From NCBI GenBank assembly GCA_000711775.1, contig ARYC01000622.1:59929-123928 (forward strand): 64,000 nucleotides of DNA. Reading direction: 5' to 3'. Positions 34,201-48,800 of this stretch are shown here, piece by piece; positions within the stretch are counted from its first letter, which is position 1, and each line of letters starts with the position of its first letter. This DNA comes from Oxytricha trifallax. Taxonomy: Eukaryota; Ciliophora; Spirotrichea; Sporadotrichida; Oxytrichidae. The position numbers and the translations under genes are program-made. A model generated the notes under the pieces. That model was not told the origin of the DNA. It did no database searches and saw only the letters and a list, made by a program, of their open reading frames with translations.

Positions 34201-36395
34201 AAACCCTTATCTAATTGATGGCAAGAAGTTTGACCTCAGGATTTATGTTCTCGTGACTTAAGTAGAGCCTAATCTCAACTGTTTCAAAATTAATTAAATA
34301 AATGCTACAATTTTAAATAAAAAAGTCTTAGAGTATTTAGAAAAAAAGTATAAGTAATTTTTCATCTATGGAGATGGACTTGCAAGATTTGCTACAGAAG
34401 AATATAACAGTGCACCTATAAACAACAGCAATTTATTTATGCATTTGACAAATTATGCTATAAACAAGAATAGTGAAAAATTCGAAGGAAATGAAGCCGA
34501 TTTTAAGAAACGATTAATAGAAATTTATGAAGTAAGTTTCAAGACTCTTTTAGTTTTAAATGTTATAGTTCTTTGAGTAAGAAGGTCACGATGTTGGAAC
34601 TTTGAAAAGTCAAATAAATGATATAATTATAAAAACTTTAATGGCTATACAGCCATAATTAGCTCATAACTACAATTCTTGCACACCTGCGCATTCTGAA
34701 TTTAGGTCTTGTTTTGAACTCTTAGGGTAACCTATCTTTCTCTTATTAATTTTTACATAGTTTTGACATATTGGTTGATAAGAAAATGAAGCCATGGCTT
34801 TTGGAAGTAAATCATGCCCCTAGTTTCAATGATGACACAGAAGTGGATAAAATAGTAAAGACTGGTTTGATAACAGATACTTTCAGGCTTTTGGATGTTA
34901 AAATTGCAAACAAGCAAAAGATTCTTAGTAAAGTCAACTAAACTGTAGCTAAGAGATCAACCGATAACAACTAAAATGAAAAATAAAGCGATTAGGTAAA
35001 CAGAAATCAGGTTTTAGACTTAGTAGATCAACAAATTTCTCAAATTTAAGATGGGTAGGGTTAGTAAGAGAATGGGATGAAAGAAGATGATTTTTAGAAG
35101 TATGAGAAATTCCAGTTATAAAACTTAGGAAACTATGAAAAAATTTACCCATTAAAGTTAGACTCAGAGGAAAATATTGCCAAAAATTTAGTTTATGAAA
35201 GTATCAGGGAATAGGCACATAAAGTGTGGGTGACATAAACTGGTGTTTAGAAGAATGCTAATGAAGAACCTAAAAGAAAACAACCAGATAGTAAAGATAT
35301 GAAAGCGTACTATTCATTATATAATTTGAATTAAAGTGATCATGAAAAATAGACAAGCTAAAAGTTCATAAGATAACATGCCAAAACCGAGTAGAATTTA
35401 AGTTAAAGATGGCGAAAATAAAGGATTTAAGAATCTTAAATCTTCCTCAAGTTAACAAATTGGTCAACAAGAATTCCAAGATTAAAGTTAAACTAGCACA
35501 AAAATGTCTATATCCAGCAGCTAAAGCCAAAGAACGCAGAAAAACATTGATTCTTAAAATCCCTATCAAATGTATGAGCAAGAAACTTCTAAGCATAATA
35601 ACAGACCACCTTTAGAAAGAGGGATGTCTGTTAAGAGTTAGAAGTCTGCTATAATTCATATTTTTTTAATTTATGAACCTTTATGTCTTTCATATACAAT
35701 TCTAGCCTACTGAGTAGAAATAAAATTAATCCATAGCTTATTCTCAGCCTCATTAAACAAAATTTAAGTTAGATCCAAATTATATACCTCAAAATTTTGA
35801 TCAAAACAACATGGATAATAATCAAGAGCCAAAGAAATACTACATTGACACTAACAAGTACGATTAACTTTTGCCAAATATTAACAGCAAATAAACTGGA
35901 AGTTCTTATGCATGGGAGCCAGTGAAAAAACACACAGGGCCCAAACAAGCCATTTCGAATTAGGTTTTTGAATTTAAAGAAAGCACTGGTGTAGCGAGTG
36001 GATTAAGCTTAGGTGTAGGGTAGTAATTGCCATAGAAGAGAGACGGCATGATGCAAGAAATTTAGAATTATTAAAATGGAAGCAATAGAAACTCTAATCA
36101 AGGAAAATCAAAGAGTGGACAGAACAACATGAAGGTTCATGCTTTATAAATGTTAATTCTCATTAAAGATTAACTAATGTTAATTTAATGTATTTCTCAT
36201 ATCTAGACTATATTTTAAGCTAGTTAATCAAGATAACAGCATCATCAGTAAAATCTAGAAATCATTGAAATTAATAAGTATTTTTGTCAATCAATATATA
36301 ATTAAATAAATCATTAGGCACAATTAGTATGCTTATTAAATGTTAGATCTTCAAGTTGGATAAAGTAATTAAAACTTAAGAGACACAAATAATGA
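31258..36395 (+). CDS. Tubulin polyglutamylase, TTLL6/13-like
   Basis: TTL-family ligase adding glutamates to tubulin side chains, expected on cilia and cortical microtubules. Starts MNKSNSLHKQNDIDAFEM. A long disordered Lys/Gln-rich N-terminus (~31258-33640) has introns such as one ending near 32230. The catalytic domain runs ~33690-34930: DDDWDIFWTDD, YQMINHFPGMYLIQKD, FFPRTWITPYESF, MIVKPQNQCQGKGIFITRK (ATP-binding Lys and flexible loop), LIDGKKFDLRIYVLVT, HLTNYAINK and WLLEVNHAPSFNDD. All are hallmark motifs. Two IESs (33868, 34282) and two introns (34532-34568, 34727-34760) interrupt it. The tail is Gln/Ser-rich (RPPLERGMSVKSQ). Frame changes near 35370 and 35650-35760 imply further introns or IESs. 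The TGA at 36393-36395 is a tentative end. Confidence 0.88.
33868..33955. other. 88-bp IES in TTLL gene, pointer CAC
   Basis: CAC at 33868-33870 and 33956-33958. Removal joins LIQKDTH to NLGKYLKAMQ, aligning without gap to other TTLL6-type enzymes. No GT-AG pair fits, so this is an IES rather than an intron. Confidence 0.75.
34282..34359. other. 78-bp IES in TTLL gene, pointer TTTC
   Basis: TTTC at 34282-34285 and 34360-34363. Removal joins VEPNLNC to FIYGDGLARFATE as expected. The length is a multiple of 3 and the IES lacks TGA in frame, so the germline copy would also read through. Confidence 0.75.
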
Positions 36396-36672
36396 TAAAA
36401 TTAAAGAGACTTAGTAAAAACCAAAATTTGATAGATTTAAATATAAACCATAGTATTGAAATATTCTTAATTTCTCTTAGTTCAATATCATAGCATAAGA
36501 AATTCTTCAAAGATAAACATTTAGAAAATTATAGACTTATTAAATTAATTGAATATAATGTTTATCATAAAATTGAGAAATCATTCTCTTTTATCCTTCA
36601 TGTTTTTTTAGTATTGTTAGAAATGTCTTGTTAAAGTTTAGTTGTATTTATATTAGAAATTTAAATATTTAT

Positions 36673-39600
36673 TCAACAATATTTTCCGCCTTAAATATTA
36701 TTTTAATCGTAATTATAGCTGTTTGGACTTCCAGCAAAGAATCCAGATGACTTATCAGCGACAGGGGTTAGCGAGGATCCCTTCATGAATTACTAATTAA
36801 ATCTTCCAGCTGCTCCTTACATATTTCCCATTGAGAGGAGATTTTTAGTAGATCCCTAAGGTTTTACGCTTGGCCCTAATCTCTGGGACATCTAAGCTGA
36901 ATTTTAACCTGTAAGTTAAGTTATTTTCTTTTAGTAACTTTGACTATGAGTAAAAGTATTCATGTCGGTTAGTAGGTCTTGCTAATTTTTCATGAGCCCT
37001 TCGTGATTGTACATTTTTCTTTTGACAAATTTCACTATGTCTCTAACTTATTCTAAATTAGTCTTTTAATCGCTAAGCTTTTCCTTCACTTATTGAACAC
37101 GCTCTCTGTTTTTTTCATCGAAGTACTCAAAAGGATTTACTAAGTCTAAATTTTGATAGGCAAAAAGTGATTCTTAAAAGATTTTGAAGTTAAACATGTT
37201 CACTTTGTGTATATTTTCTAGAGTAATACGATCTGGAAGAGCTCTCAAAAACATAACGATGTCAATGTGCTCAGTAAGAGCAGATTCTGAGACTATAACA
37301 AAGTTATTGAAAAATTGATTTATGCACTTTAGCTCTGCTTAATTTGGGTTTATTTCAAACTCGCTAAGGCCTCTAACAGTACCTGATTTATCAAGGTTTT
37401 AGGTTTTAGATTGTTATGGAGTATATTTGTTGTTAATAGAAACATTAAAAGTATTATCAAGCTTCTTTCTGTTAGATTAATGCAACTAACTTATCAGACT
37501 GTCAAGGAAAATAAACTTAGACTTTCTCTTTTAGGCGAATTTCTGATTGATTTTGCTCTTAAATCCCTTATTAATATTGCTTTCCTCTTCATCTTCGATT
37601 TTATCGTCGTTTACTAGCTTTTGCTCCTCTACAGGAACTAAAACAGAAAAAGCTCTGATGTTCTTATTTATGTTTTTTAAGCTAACATTAGCTTCATCTT
37701 TTGAAGGGCTCAAATTGAACTTTTGATTCACTCTCTTCTGTTCAAGTTGCAGTTTTCTCCTAATTTTCCAATCCTCTAAGATTGAGAATTTCTTGACAAC
37801 GTATAAGCAATTTTAGTCATTTGGATTGTATCCTGCTGTTTGCTCTAGATTAGTTATTTCATTTTCGACAATGAAATTTTCTAAATCTGAAGATTCATCA
37901 CTTAAATCATAGCTGTCCTGGTCTGATGATCCTGTAACTGAATTATTATTGCTATGCAAATTTTAGTTTGATTTCTTGACTCTTAAACTAGATTTAGATT
38001 TTAAATCACCTTTAACCGATTTATCAATTTAGCTTTGATCTTCTGAATATTCTAAGAAGGATTCTTTATTGTCTTGATTTATCACTATTTTTGAAGGCCC
38101 AGGTTAATTAGATCTCTTCCTATTTTACCCTCTTTTTCGTTTTTTAGAACCAGAATTCCCATTAAAATGGCTCTTTAAAGTTTTGAATAATATTATTACA
38201 CCATCCCTTGCTAAGTTTAGGATCTCGATTTGAGTATTTATATTTAACTGTTCATCTTAGAGTTAATAAATATCATTCTAAGTGAACCCATTGTAATGCC
38301 TGAGTATAAATATCAAGTTTGAGATATCTTAATAAAGTAGATAGATGTTTACAAATATGCCAAGTGTTAGCCAGAAAAATATCATAATAAGTTTCCTGAA
38401 TAGTCCTGCATTAACATAGAGGACAATATTTGACAATGTTTTAAGAAAAGCAAAAGGAAGCAGTGCTAATTCATAGAGAGTAATTGAAATGATCAAGATA
38501 AAGTTTTCAATCCAAAACATAACTATTGAGAAGACCTTTGTGTACTTTTCCATCTTTTCTCTATTTCTTATAAATGGTAGCAAGAATAAGCAGCCATAAG
38601 ATAATGGAGGAGGATGTAGGACCAGCTCTCCATAGGCTCTTTCCTCAAAGCATGTTATAAATCTTTCGCAATATTAATAAAGGTTTTTCTTGTACTTAAA
38701 GATACCACTTTGCTTCATGTTTTCATAAGTAGTTGATAAAATAGCAATTAGGTAGTTTATAATTAGAATCCGTAATAAATGTAATTTAAATAGAAAATAA
38801 TCATGCTATAAGAGCAGGACATTACTAAAGAAAACGTGGAAAATCATAAGAATCGAGTATGATAGAGTTCTGCCTCCCATGTTTTCGTAACTATATACTG
38901 CAAGTGCAGCATCAAATAAAGTTCTAACGGTAGTTGTAAGAGATCCAAACTTCTCGGGATTAATATCTTAATAGAGCGTTGTGAAAATAGAAGACATAAT
39001 CATAATAAAACATGAGACAATAAAGAAAAATGAAAGTGTGTCCTCAACCATTTCAACTAGTGTTAGCAAAAGTTTTGAAATCGATCTGACGACCAAGAAG
39101 TACACAATTTTTTAAAAATTATTCTTCCTTATTCGAATATTATTTTTAAGTACATGAAGAATCTAATCCATGAAAATCCCAACACTAAAATCATAAAATA
39201 ATCCATAACGTCTTTCATTTTTCCATCCATAAGTTGATCTAAGGTGACATTTTAGATGACTTAAACTGCCATAATGTTAAGAAAAGCAGAAATAGAGTCC
39301 ATAATTGTCCACTTATCTAACGGTATTTTCTTGGCGCTTTTAAAATTGAATGTAATCTTTAGAATTAACTAGAAAATTAAAGCGATCGAGAATAGATAGG
39401 AGACGTATCCAAGATTTATTGTCGTATTACCTCGAGATTGAATTTCTTCTATCTCTGCTACCTCGTCTTTCATGTAATCTGGATCTAGTATATGGGTTGA
39501 ATTATAGATTGTAGAGATATCTATTGTCTCTGTACCATTTACATCGGGTAATATTTCAAAATCATCAATAATGCCAAAGACATTCTTAAAAAAATTGTAA

Positions 39601-42600
39601 ACATATTAAATTTATTTGGGTTTATTAGCTATTGAAATGAGGGATAGATATTGATAATTGATCCATTGAAAAATAATAAGCATAGCAAGGGCACAAAGTA
39701 ATTCTTTGATAAAGAAGAAATAAATTCCTTTTGATCTGTACCTGTGCTAAACCATATAATCCACTTTGAAGTTCGGCTCAAAGCTATTGCTAGCAATTTA
39801 CATGGGACCATTTTCTCTATTCCCACTCGAAAGCACTTTTTTGAATGGTCTAAATACAACATTCGATAGACATGAATACCCAAAGATATTTCCATCACAA
39901 TTTGTAGCTTCACTTCCTTTCCAAATTTTATTCATTAAATTTTCAGCTTTTGGATCATTTTCATCCATTAACCTTTCGAAGTTATTCTTAGCTATAATTT
40001 TGATGACTGGTCTCTCTTAAAAGTCCACATCAGTGATAAGCTTCTCATAATATTTGTCATCTGATATCTTAGAAATGAACATTTCTCCAAGTCTTAAGAG
40101 TTAATTAACAATTCTCTTGCATTCATTTTCAAATTTCTTTCTGACACTAGAAATTTTGTTTAGAATTTCACTTGCTAGAACTATTGTCAAGATAGGATTA
40201 TAGCTTAAGTTCAATTGATTTTTTTCATAATTCACTTCTGCAAACTCGATAAAAATGTCCATCAAATCTCTATATATTAATTCAATATAGGGATTTGAAA
40301 TAATTTACTTTATTTATCTGTTTTTCCAAACTGATATGTCAATAAGTGATAAGACATCAAGGATATAATTGGTTCTAGTTCCCTAGTTTAAATGATATAG
40401 TAATTTCTCTACTACTGAGTCCTCTCTAAATAGCAACTTATCAAAAGCTTTTATTTGTAATTTACAAATCTTGAAAATTTTTATATGGTAATCATCGTAG
40501 ATTTCTTTATTTTTGTATTTGATTCTTTTATTTAGTTTCGAAAATTATAAAAGAAAAATATTCTATTAGCCATTCTCATCAAAATTTTACAATTGCCAAT
40601 TCCACCAGAATATATTTTCTTTTGTATCTTTTATTTTTTAGTATACATAAAAATACTTATAAAATTTGTCAATTTTTTATAACTTACTTACTTTAAGTAT
40701 TGTTTTATTTTATTTTAAGCATCAATCTAGCATATTATATAGCATTGTCTAGCACAGCTATCATTTTAGTATGTAACTTTAATTAAAAGGTTACTAGAAT
40801 TAAATTTATACATATCTAAGGTGTTTTATATTATTTTATAAGAATATAAAATCTAAAATAATCATCTTTAACTGCTATTTTTTTATTTATAATCTGTGAA
40901 AAAAATTATAACAAAGTGATAACTTTATGGTTTTAATGCATTCCTAAAAGATATTGATACAAATTTTATATTACTTAATGAACTTCTAGTTTTGTTAGTC
41001 TAGGCAGTATATTAATAAATGTTCATTTAGATTGTTGCCAAAGCTTCCCATATAAGTAATCGCTAGATCGTCTAGATCATAAGTTAAGAGAGCTTTAAGA
41101 AAGTTGTCTCCTGTATTTTAGACTTTCCATTCGCAAACCTCTTTGATAGTTTCCTTGAAATCGTCAAATTCAGTTTTATAACGTCTAATGTATTTGAAAA
41201 ATTTAATGAAAGTAAGCTAGACTGTCATTCTTTTATGTTCCTTATAAATGAAATTCTTGCCAAAACCAAACATATAATAAAGGAAATCATATTAGTTTGT
41301 GTCAATAGCTGAGAGAAGAATGTCTTTTGTAACTGAAGTTTTATAGTAAGCAATGATTATTTGAGCTAATTTTTGTTCTTGTTTTCCAAGCACAATTTTT
41401 AAGATGTTTGTCATTAAAGTTGGGAATTCCTATCTCATAACCATTTTAACCTCAATTAACTGAGTGATATCTCTAAAAATGACAATTTAAATGAATCCTA
41501 TTTACTTACTAAAAGTTATGGAACAAGCTTTCTGCTGCTTCAGTGTTTACCTGAATTTCAGTAGGCACAATATTATTTAAATCGCTGCTTGGATGCTATC
41601 TTACAGTAGTTTTTTTCTTAAGGCTCATTCTCCCTTTATTTTTCCCTGAATCGTCTTGCTGCTCCGAACTAGAATCTGATTCTTCGTGGTCATTCATAAT
41701 TTTGCCTTTATTTATCTTTAATCCAGTTAAATCTTCCTAATCTTAGTCGCTCTGAGGCCCCTCGTCTGAATCTACTCCGCCTCTCCTCTTTCGTTGAGCT
41801 TTCTATGATTTTCGACTTATGACTCTGCTCGCTCTACTAATTTGAGAGATCAATTTATTGTCTGATTTCTTTTTCATTACTGAAGCTACTATCTTCTTGA
41901 GAAGAGGAACCTTATGAATAAGATATTTAGAAATATCTAGTAATTCTTAGTGGACTGCAAGCCAAAAAGCAACTGTGACTTCATATTAGAAGTTTTATTG
42001 ATCTATCTACTCATATAAATAAATCATAAATGCTTAAAAAAAGCGTTTGCTATACACTGTTTTTAGAATGTTTTTGATAGAGGTCTAATCCTTCTTAATT
42101 ATAGCAATTAGTAATGGAGTTTTAAGATCATTTACAGTTAACTTGAAATTGTATTTTTTCATAATTGCATTAACAAGGAGCTCACTCAAGCTATTCGATG
42201 TCATTTTGGAACCAGGTTTACTTGAATTGCCTTAACTTAGTCCATTCTCTTAATGCTTCATTAATAGTAAGCTTCCCAGACCCTTAATCTTCATAGTTGA
42301 TGTAGATTTTTTCTTCATGTTATCTTAATTCGCAGTTTGTGCCTAAGAGCTACTTAAATCTGGAATCTTATCAGTTCTTAGTGATTTTGAAACATTTTTT
42401 CTTGGTTTTCCTTTGACATCCTATTTATCAAGTTTTTTCAATTTTAGAGAAGAGCTTTTTTCTTTTTGTTGATTAATGGCTTAAGATGCTAAAAATTAAT
42501 AAATTATGAGATAAAATTACACTCATTAAAGATTTCATTGAGGCCCGACATATTGTGAGATGCATTGCCGCTTTAATTCTAAACTTTTTTTTAAAAAAAA

Positions 42601-42726
42601 TTTCGATTAATTTAATTAAAATTTAGTAGTTTAAGACTCATTGTGGGAAGCTTTGGATCTGCTTTTTTATGATTATCTATGTTCATTCTGATTTTCAGAA
42701 TATTTAGAAGCTGGATTATTTCCCAT
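36673..42726 (-). CDS. TRP/polycystin-like cation channel, ciliate type
   Basis: Large multi-pass ion-transport protein. Starts MGNNPASKYSENQNEHR (42726). A Ser/Gln-rich N-terminus and a long helical, possibly ankyrin-like cytoplasmic region (~42200-40980; e.g. LLVNAIMKKYNFKLT) precede the membrane domain at ~39900-38300. Spans include ALIFQLILKITF, VLGFSWIRFFMYFLVV and FFFIVSCFIMIMSS. The pore-proximal block is YQDINPEKFGSL, with LFDAALAVYSYENMGG, and the last span VLLLYYLIAILSTTYE is typical of this family. A charged C-tail ends YNYDQNNIQGGKYC at TGA 36673-36675. A 58-bp IES (42572) and introns at 42489-42520 and near 41470-41500 were identified; the reading breaks at ~40500-40960 (an unresolved intron/IES). 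Convergent with the TTLL gene, divergent from the Q/N-rich gene (152 bp). Confidence 0.8.
42572..42629. other. 58-bp IES at channel N-terminus, pointer TTTAA
   Basis: TTTAA at 42572-42576 and 42630-42634. Removal joins SHNESQ to SGNASHNMSGLNE, connecting the upstream ATG to the rest of the gene. Confidence 0.72.
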
Positions 42727-42878
42727 TTCAAATACTAATTTTATATAATATATTTAAGCTTAGCTATAATTATATATACCTGAATAACTCAATTTGAATT
42801 ATATCTTGAAATTAAGTTTTACATACAATAATATAGTTGTTAAATTATAAAATTCTAATATTTCTTAAATCTATCAAA

Positions 42879-45800
42879 ATGATTGACACTTCAATTAATT
42901 CCAATTTCCTTCCAAAATAAAACCTTTAAATTCATCAGCACAATTGTAAAGATAACAAAGAAAACATAAACAATTGTTGCAATAAATGTTTGCCCAATAT
43001 GATTCAATTACAGTAACAAAATCTTTAAAATTAGGCAGTAATTAACGAATTAAAAGTAAAACTTAACAAGAAAGACTTTGAAATGGAATTGAATAAAGTA
43101 ACTCAAAAGAATTGTGGAAATTTTAATAAGCAATATGCTCCTTTTACACAAAACAGTTTCGTTGAAAATCAACCATTTATATAGTAATAAAATGTGGGTT
43201 ACCCTTTGAAAGAAAAGATTCAACGCAATTCCAGTCACAGTCACAAAGGCTATAAATGCTCAAAACATAGAGATTAAAGTGCATCAAGGTATCTAAGCAA
43301 TAATCATAAACATTTTTTAGTAAAGATTATATTTTAACTTCATTTTCTTTTTAAACAAAGAGATCAATCAATCATTAAACAGCATAGTCAATGTCATGTT
43401 AACTCTAATTCTATGAATTAATAATATATTAATAATCTACCTCAACGAAGTTCCTTTTGTTCTTGTTAGAAAGAAGATTGCTAGCAGAGATATTACTCTA
43501 AAAATTAAACTCCTTAAACTTGCTCTTCTCATAAGCATTAAAGTTACATTAAATACTTGATTGAAAATTCTTCAAATAAACTACATTAAAATGAAAACCT
43601 TCATAAAAATCTTCATTAAACAGCTTGTCATGATCAAGCTGCTGTAAATTTGAATTTTAGCAATTAAATAGTGTAGAATCAAGAAAACCAAATAAATCTA
43701 TGCAATCTAGACTAGTCTTATATCACTTTGATGAACGAAAGAAATCAATGTTAAACGAACAAATCAAGCGCCAACAAAGACATTACAACAGTTAAAGCAT
43801 TCAAGTTCAATCCAAAAATGGAGAAAAACCCATAAATACCTCAACTTCAAAATTTTACAAGTCAAGATAGTTTCATAACTAATAATCCATATCATTTGGC
43901 TTCTTAATTGATGCCTAGCAGTAAGAGCACAACTGTTAAGAAAGATTGCTTTGAACTTAATAATGGCAAGAGTTAATGTTGCGGAGGGTGTAAAAATCAA
44001 TCAAAATAAAACCATAGAGATAAATTGGCTCAAAATTAATATTATGATCAAAATAAAAGCTTAAACTATTCGAGGAGAGATAGCAACGGCAGTATTGTTA
44101 ATCATACATCTTAAAGATAAAATAGTAGTTACATGAATACTCCTATAATTAACATGGAACAGAAGTTTAGAGAGTAATCAGAGAGTAATATGAACTCAAT
44201 TTTAAAGTAAAATAATAATTAGATTCAATGGAACGAATACCAAGATAACCCAAAGATTATTGTATAATGTTCTCCTTTGTCAAGTATGAAACAATCAATG
44301 AGAGAAAGAAAGTCTTCAAATAATTACTAGAATTCAAATTTAACAAATCAAACATTGCATAGTTAAAACTCAACTGAGGAGAAAAAGTTGACAACAATAG
44401 AATCCCTCAATTCTCTATAATCCTCTATGATGGATAAAAACTCCATCTCAAAGCCTCTATCTGTACTATAACAAGATTACATTGAAAACAGCAATAACAT
44501 AAACATTTCTAAACTCTCAGACAACTTTCTACTTAATGCAAACAGCGCCTTATCAAAGAATTCAATAGCCAGTAGCAGTGGTTTTGGAAATATGATCCAC
44601 TTAAGTTGTAATAGTAACAGTAACTTTTTCTTAAACCACAAAGCTCTGATTGAACAAAAGCACGGCATGTTTGCTTCAGCAGAATTAACTTAAGGAATCG
44701 ATAATGGGTCTTCTAACTATATGGGAGATGATCATTAAAGATCAAATTCCTCCTTGCCCATGTTTAGTCCCTTAAAAGAGTCTGACTTGTTTCAATCTAA
44801 AAAGATAACACCGAGAACTTACATGCAAAACAACTATCTACTAAATTAGAGCAAACTTCTTCAATCTCAATATGGCAATAAGGAGAGTCAGTAAGATAGC
44901 TTAGGCAGTATGAAGCAATCAAATTCTTTCATTTAAGCTACTAAACTTCATAATGCAATTCAAAACCTATAACCATTTGACCTGAAGAGCCCTTCACATT
45001 CATAAAAACCCAAAACCCCTTAGTGAGGTTTATAAGTGCTTTGATTTGTAGGGTATAGTTGGGGTCTTATTGGGGTTAGTAGAGAAAACCCAGGTTTTAT
45101 ACGATATTAATGAATATTTAAAGAGTATTAGTGTATTTAATTCAAACAAATTTTATCTGCTTATCTTTGTGATACCTCTTGAATTTTGCAGTCTGTAGTT
45201 GTTCTAGTATATCATCTGATGATTATCGTGGATATGCTGGAGCTTTTACGATGACCATCTCAACTATCTTCTTAATTTCATTACATATTTCATCTTCCTT
45301 TATATGTTTAGCAGCCAAACTTATTGATTATTTCTCATGTTTTGTTCCAAAGTATGACATACTTTCCATATCGCACTCTAAGATAATTGCAGATACCGCC
45401 CAAACATCCCATTATACAAAACCATTTGTCCATTTCTCTCTTATAGGGAAGTATCCTGGAGTGACTAAAACCTTAGCTAAAGTCACTATCTCTTGTCTTA
45501 TTGCTCTGTTGAAATCTATGACTACAACTTCTAAAGGGCAGAGATTTAGCATTACATTTTCTGGCTTCAAATCTCTATGAACACACCCTAGATCATGGAG
45601 CTCTTTCACACCCTTAGTCACATCTGTGAGTATCTCATTCAAATCATCAGGATATCTATTATGGTAGAGATACTCTCTTAAAGTCATTTCAAACTTCTTG
45701 AGTCTCAAAGCAATAAAACCATGACCAAATAAAACTCCGTCGAGCTAAGCTAAGTTCTTGCATTATCTTTTCTAAGCCTCTCTCAGTACTATGTATTCAT

Positions 45801-48800
45801 TTGCAAACTCATTTTAATATTGCTCGTTCTTAATGAGATACTTGAATGGATATACCTTGTATGCGAATTCATCAACAACTATAAGTTTTACCTTGTTAGG
45901 TACTCAATATTCAAATAGTTTTCAATACAGCTGCTTATGTCGACTGCATTTAATGCAGGTATATACATTGCTCTCTCTTATAAGCATGCAATATACATAC
46001 CATTTGCTGGTTGGTTCATTGACTCAAACCGCTTCTATCTATTAAGTCTCTCCTACTGCTCTATATGTGAATCAAGAGAGTTATTTTTTCTTTTAGCAGG
46101 TAAAAGCTTTTAAATTTCCTCATCTTTAATCAGGAATTCGCTTAGATGATGCTTTTGCATATGTCTCTTTACTTTAGCTGAGTGAGTATAAGACTTCATG
46201 CAGCTAGTGCATTAGTATCTACCATCTACTTTATCAAGCTTGAAGTAGATCTTAGCTCTACCAGAGTGTACCTCTTTAATGTGCCTCTTCAAGCTAGACT
46301 CAGTTGAGAAGAAATTTTAGCAGTCTTCACATTAAAACGTTTTAATTTTTTCTATTGGTTGCTGATCCTTATCTTCCTCAACCAATTCAACTTATGTTTA
46401 AACACCCATCTCAGCACTCTACTTCTTGTTTTAAACTTAAATTTTAAAGACCTCAGCTTCAAACTCTAGAGCTCTTAGCTCTAACTCCTTTTCAATATAA
46501 ATTACTTCTGGTTTCTTGGAGGAGCCAAAGTTGAGCAATGATTAACCTGTTCCAAGAGAAACTGCTTACGATTTAAGTTAGCCGCCATGTTTAAATTCAA
46601 ATTAAATTTCTATTATTAATAAGTAAAAACCTCACTAGCTATACTAACTTTGTATAGGAGCTGGCACTGCAACAACAATGGTTGATCTTAGGTGTTAGAC
46701 ATCATATTTATACTTAGTTTATAATAAATTTTCTAATTTTATGCTTAATATTTTTATTTTGGTACCAACTGAGAATAAATTCAGGTTGGTACTGGTACCA
46801 ATTAGGTTTTGAACCATTTTGAAACTTTTCCATTAAAACCTCATTAGTTAAAAACTAGGTACTAATTAAGTTTTGGTACTATTAAATTGGTACCAATTAA
46901 ATTTAATCGAATTTAGTACCGGTACTAATCAAATTTAAACAAATTTAGTCCTAATTTAATGGAACTAAATTGATAAAAATGGAGCTCCACCTCTGAAGTT
47001 TGTTACAGCTTCTGCCAGCTTTCTCCACGTATCCTTACCAGGTTGACCTCCTATAAGATACCCATATTTAATACTAAGATTTTTAACAGTAGGATCCAGA
47101 ACTCTATATATTAAAATTTGAAATTCAATAACAAGAGAAGGAACAAGGATGGAATCTAAAAGTACTGCAATAAAGAGAGTTGAAGCTTAAGAAATGATCT
47201 CAAGATTTAGAAGCAAGGAAGATCTCTATCGATACCTCACTTAGCATGGTAAGCATGTGACATATACTTAATCATATACTATAGTGGGTTTATTCCTTCC
47301 AACGATGGAAGGTACCAAAATTTCATTCTTAAAAGCTATACTCTGCGATGAGAAGAAAGCATTTAAAAACAATGAAATAAAGTTGATAGATATACCAAAC
47401 TACCCAGAGATTTCAGTCACTAATCTCTACGAGGATGCGATGAAAGATGAAGAGTTGGTAGTTTTCCTTCCTACCAAGAAACAACTCTCTAACAAGCTTC
47501 CAGAAAGGAGCTTCTTCTTTGGAGTTCTCGGCACTTTAAGAGAGAGTTATCTCAGAGAGATCATTGAAGAAGCTCACAAAAAACGCTACTCTATTTCTCC
47601 TGAAGATTAAAAGAAGCAAGGCACACTAATAAGCGAGACCTGGCTCGCTGAGCTTAAGAAGCACCCATTCCTCTCTAGTAATCTTTGATTCATAACTTTG
47701 TAGGGAAACCTGGAACTGGTATAATTCCTAATGAAAGAGCATGCGAAGGTTCACAGAGAGAGAAAGTCATAGACTATTTATGAAGTGAGCAAAAGACTTT
47801 ATAAAGATGTCTAAAAGCTAGAAGAAATGAACATAGATGCAGGAGCTGGCACAAAGAGAAGAAATATGGGTCCAAGCAAGCCTTAAGAAGAGGAGAAGAA
47901 AGAGAAGCCAAACCCCTTTATGGGCCAATTTAATATGTGAATATATTCATTCGTTTAAATCTAAAACTTATTTATAAACATTCATTCTTCCTTCTCTCGC
48001 ACAAGCTGTTGTCTTATCCACGCTTACTCTCTTACAGTTGCTTTGAATCAAGTCTACTGTATCGATAGGCAAGTCATGCATAAGAATGATACAGCAGCAG
48101 CTTCTTGTAGTGAGTCTTGATTTAACTCCAGTAGAATTCTATTCCATTAAATTAAGGACTATAAGGAATGTTATAAACAGGAGTTATGTTTAGGTCTTCA
48201 TAAGCTTTCTTAGACACCTTAGTCTTATGAACTGATAGGTTATCAACAAACAGGATGATCTCTTGGTTGCTATACTTCTCTCTGAGCTTATGTAGGAACT
48301 CTATATACTACTCTCGCTTAATAGAGCGAGGGTGAATCACATAACTCTCTAAGCCTGAATTTTCACTTATACCAGCTAAAATTGCATGAGTGACTACCTT
48401 TACTTTTTAGTCATAAACTTCTATATTATCATACTTCTTATACCATGACTTATTAATAAAAGTGTTGAAAGTAAACACAGCTTCATCTGCATGTATGAAC
48501 TTGATGTAATTATCAATAGCTCTCTGCATTTAATCATATATATAGTTTAAATTATTACTATAAAATGGCACTGTAAAATCAATCACGCTCTTCACTCTGT
48601 TGACAAACTTGAAAGTAATACCATTTCTTCTATAAATGTTGGCTATAGTCTAAGGAGAGATGCGCATATCAGGAAACTTGCGATGAAACATTACAGCTCG
48701 CTAGTCTAGAGGAAAGTGTGCCCAATACTTTAAAGTCTTAGAGTCACAGAGGTAGTCAATATGATGCTGTGAGAACTTTTATTTTCTAGCAGGATGCTTT

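Noticed and set aside
36720-36945. Plus-strand frame LFGLPAKNPDDLSATG as last exon of the TTLL gene
   Set aside because: The minus-strand reading here continues the channel C-terminus without TGA and ends naturally at 36675. The + reading has no clear link to the TTLL frame, so I treat it as a shadow, with moderate certainty.
43296-43345. GT-AG intron (GTAAAG...AAAG) in the Q/N-rich gene
   Set aside because: Its length is not a multiple of 3 and the frame is open on both sides in the same phase, so splicing would break the protein.
43050-44668. Several hydrophobic minus-strand ORFs of 60-80 codons
   Set aside because: They are antisense shadows of the long + strand Q/N-rich frame, which is open for over 2 kb with TGA as the only stop and keeps frame across TBE-C.
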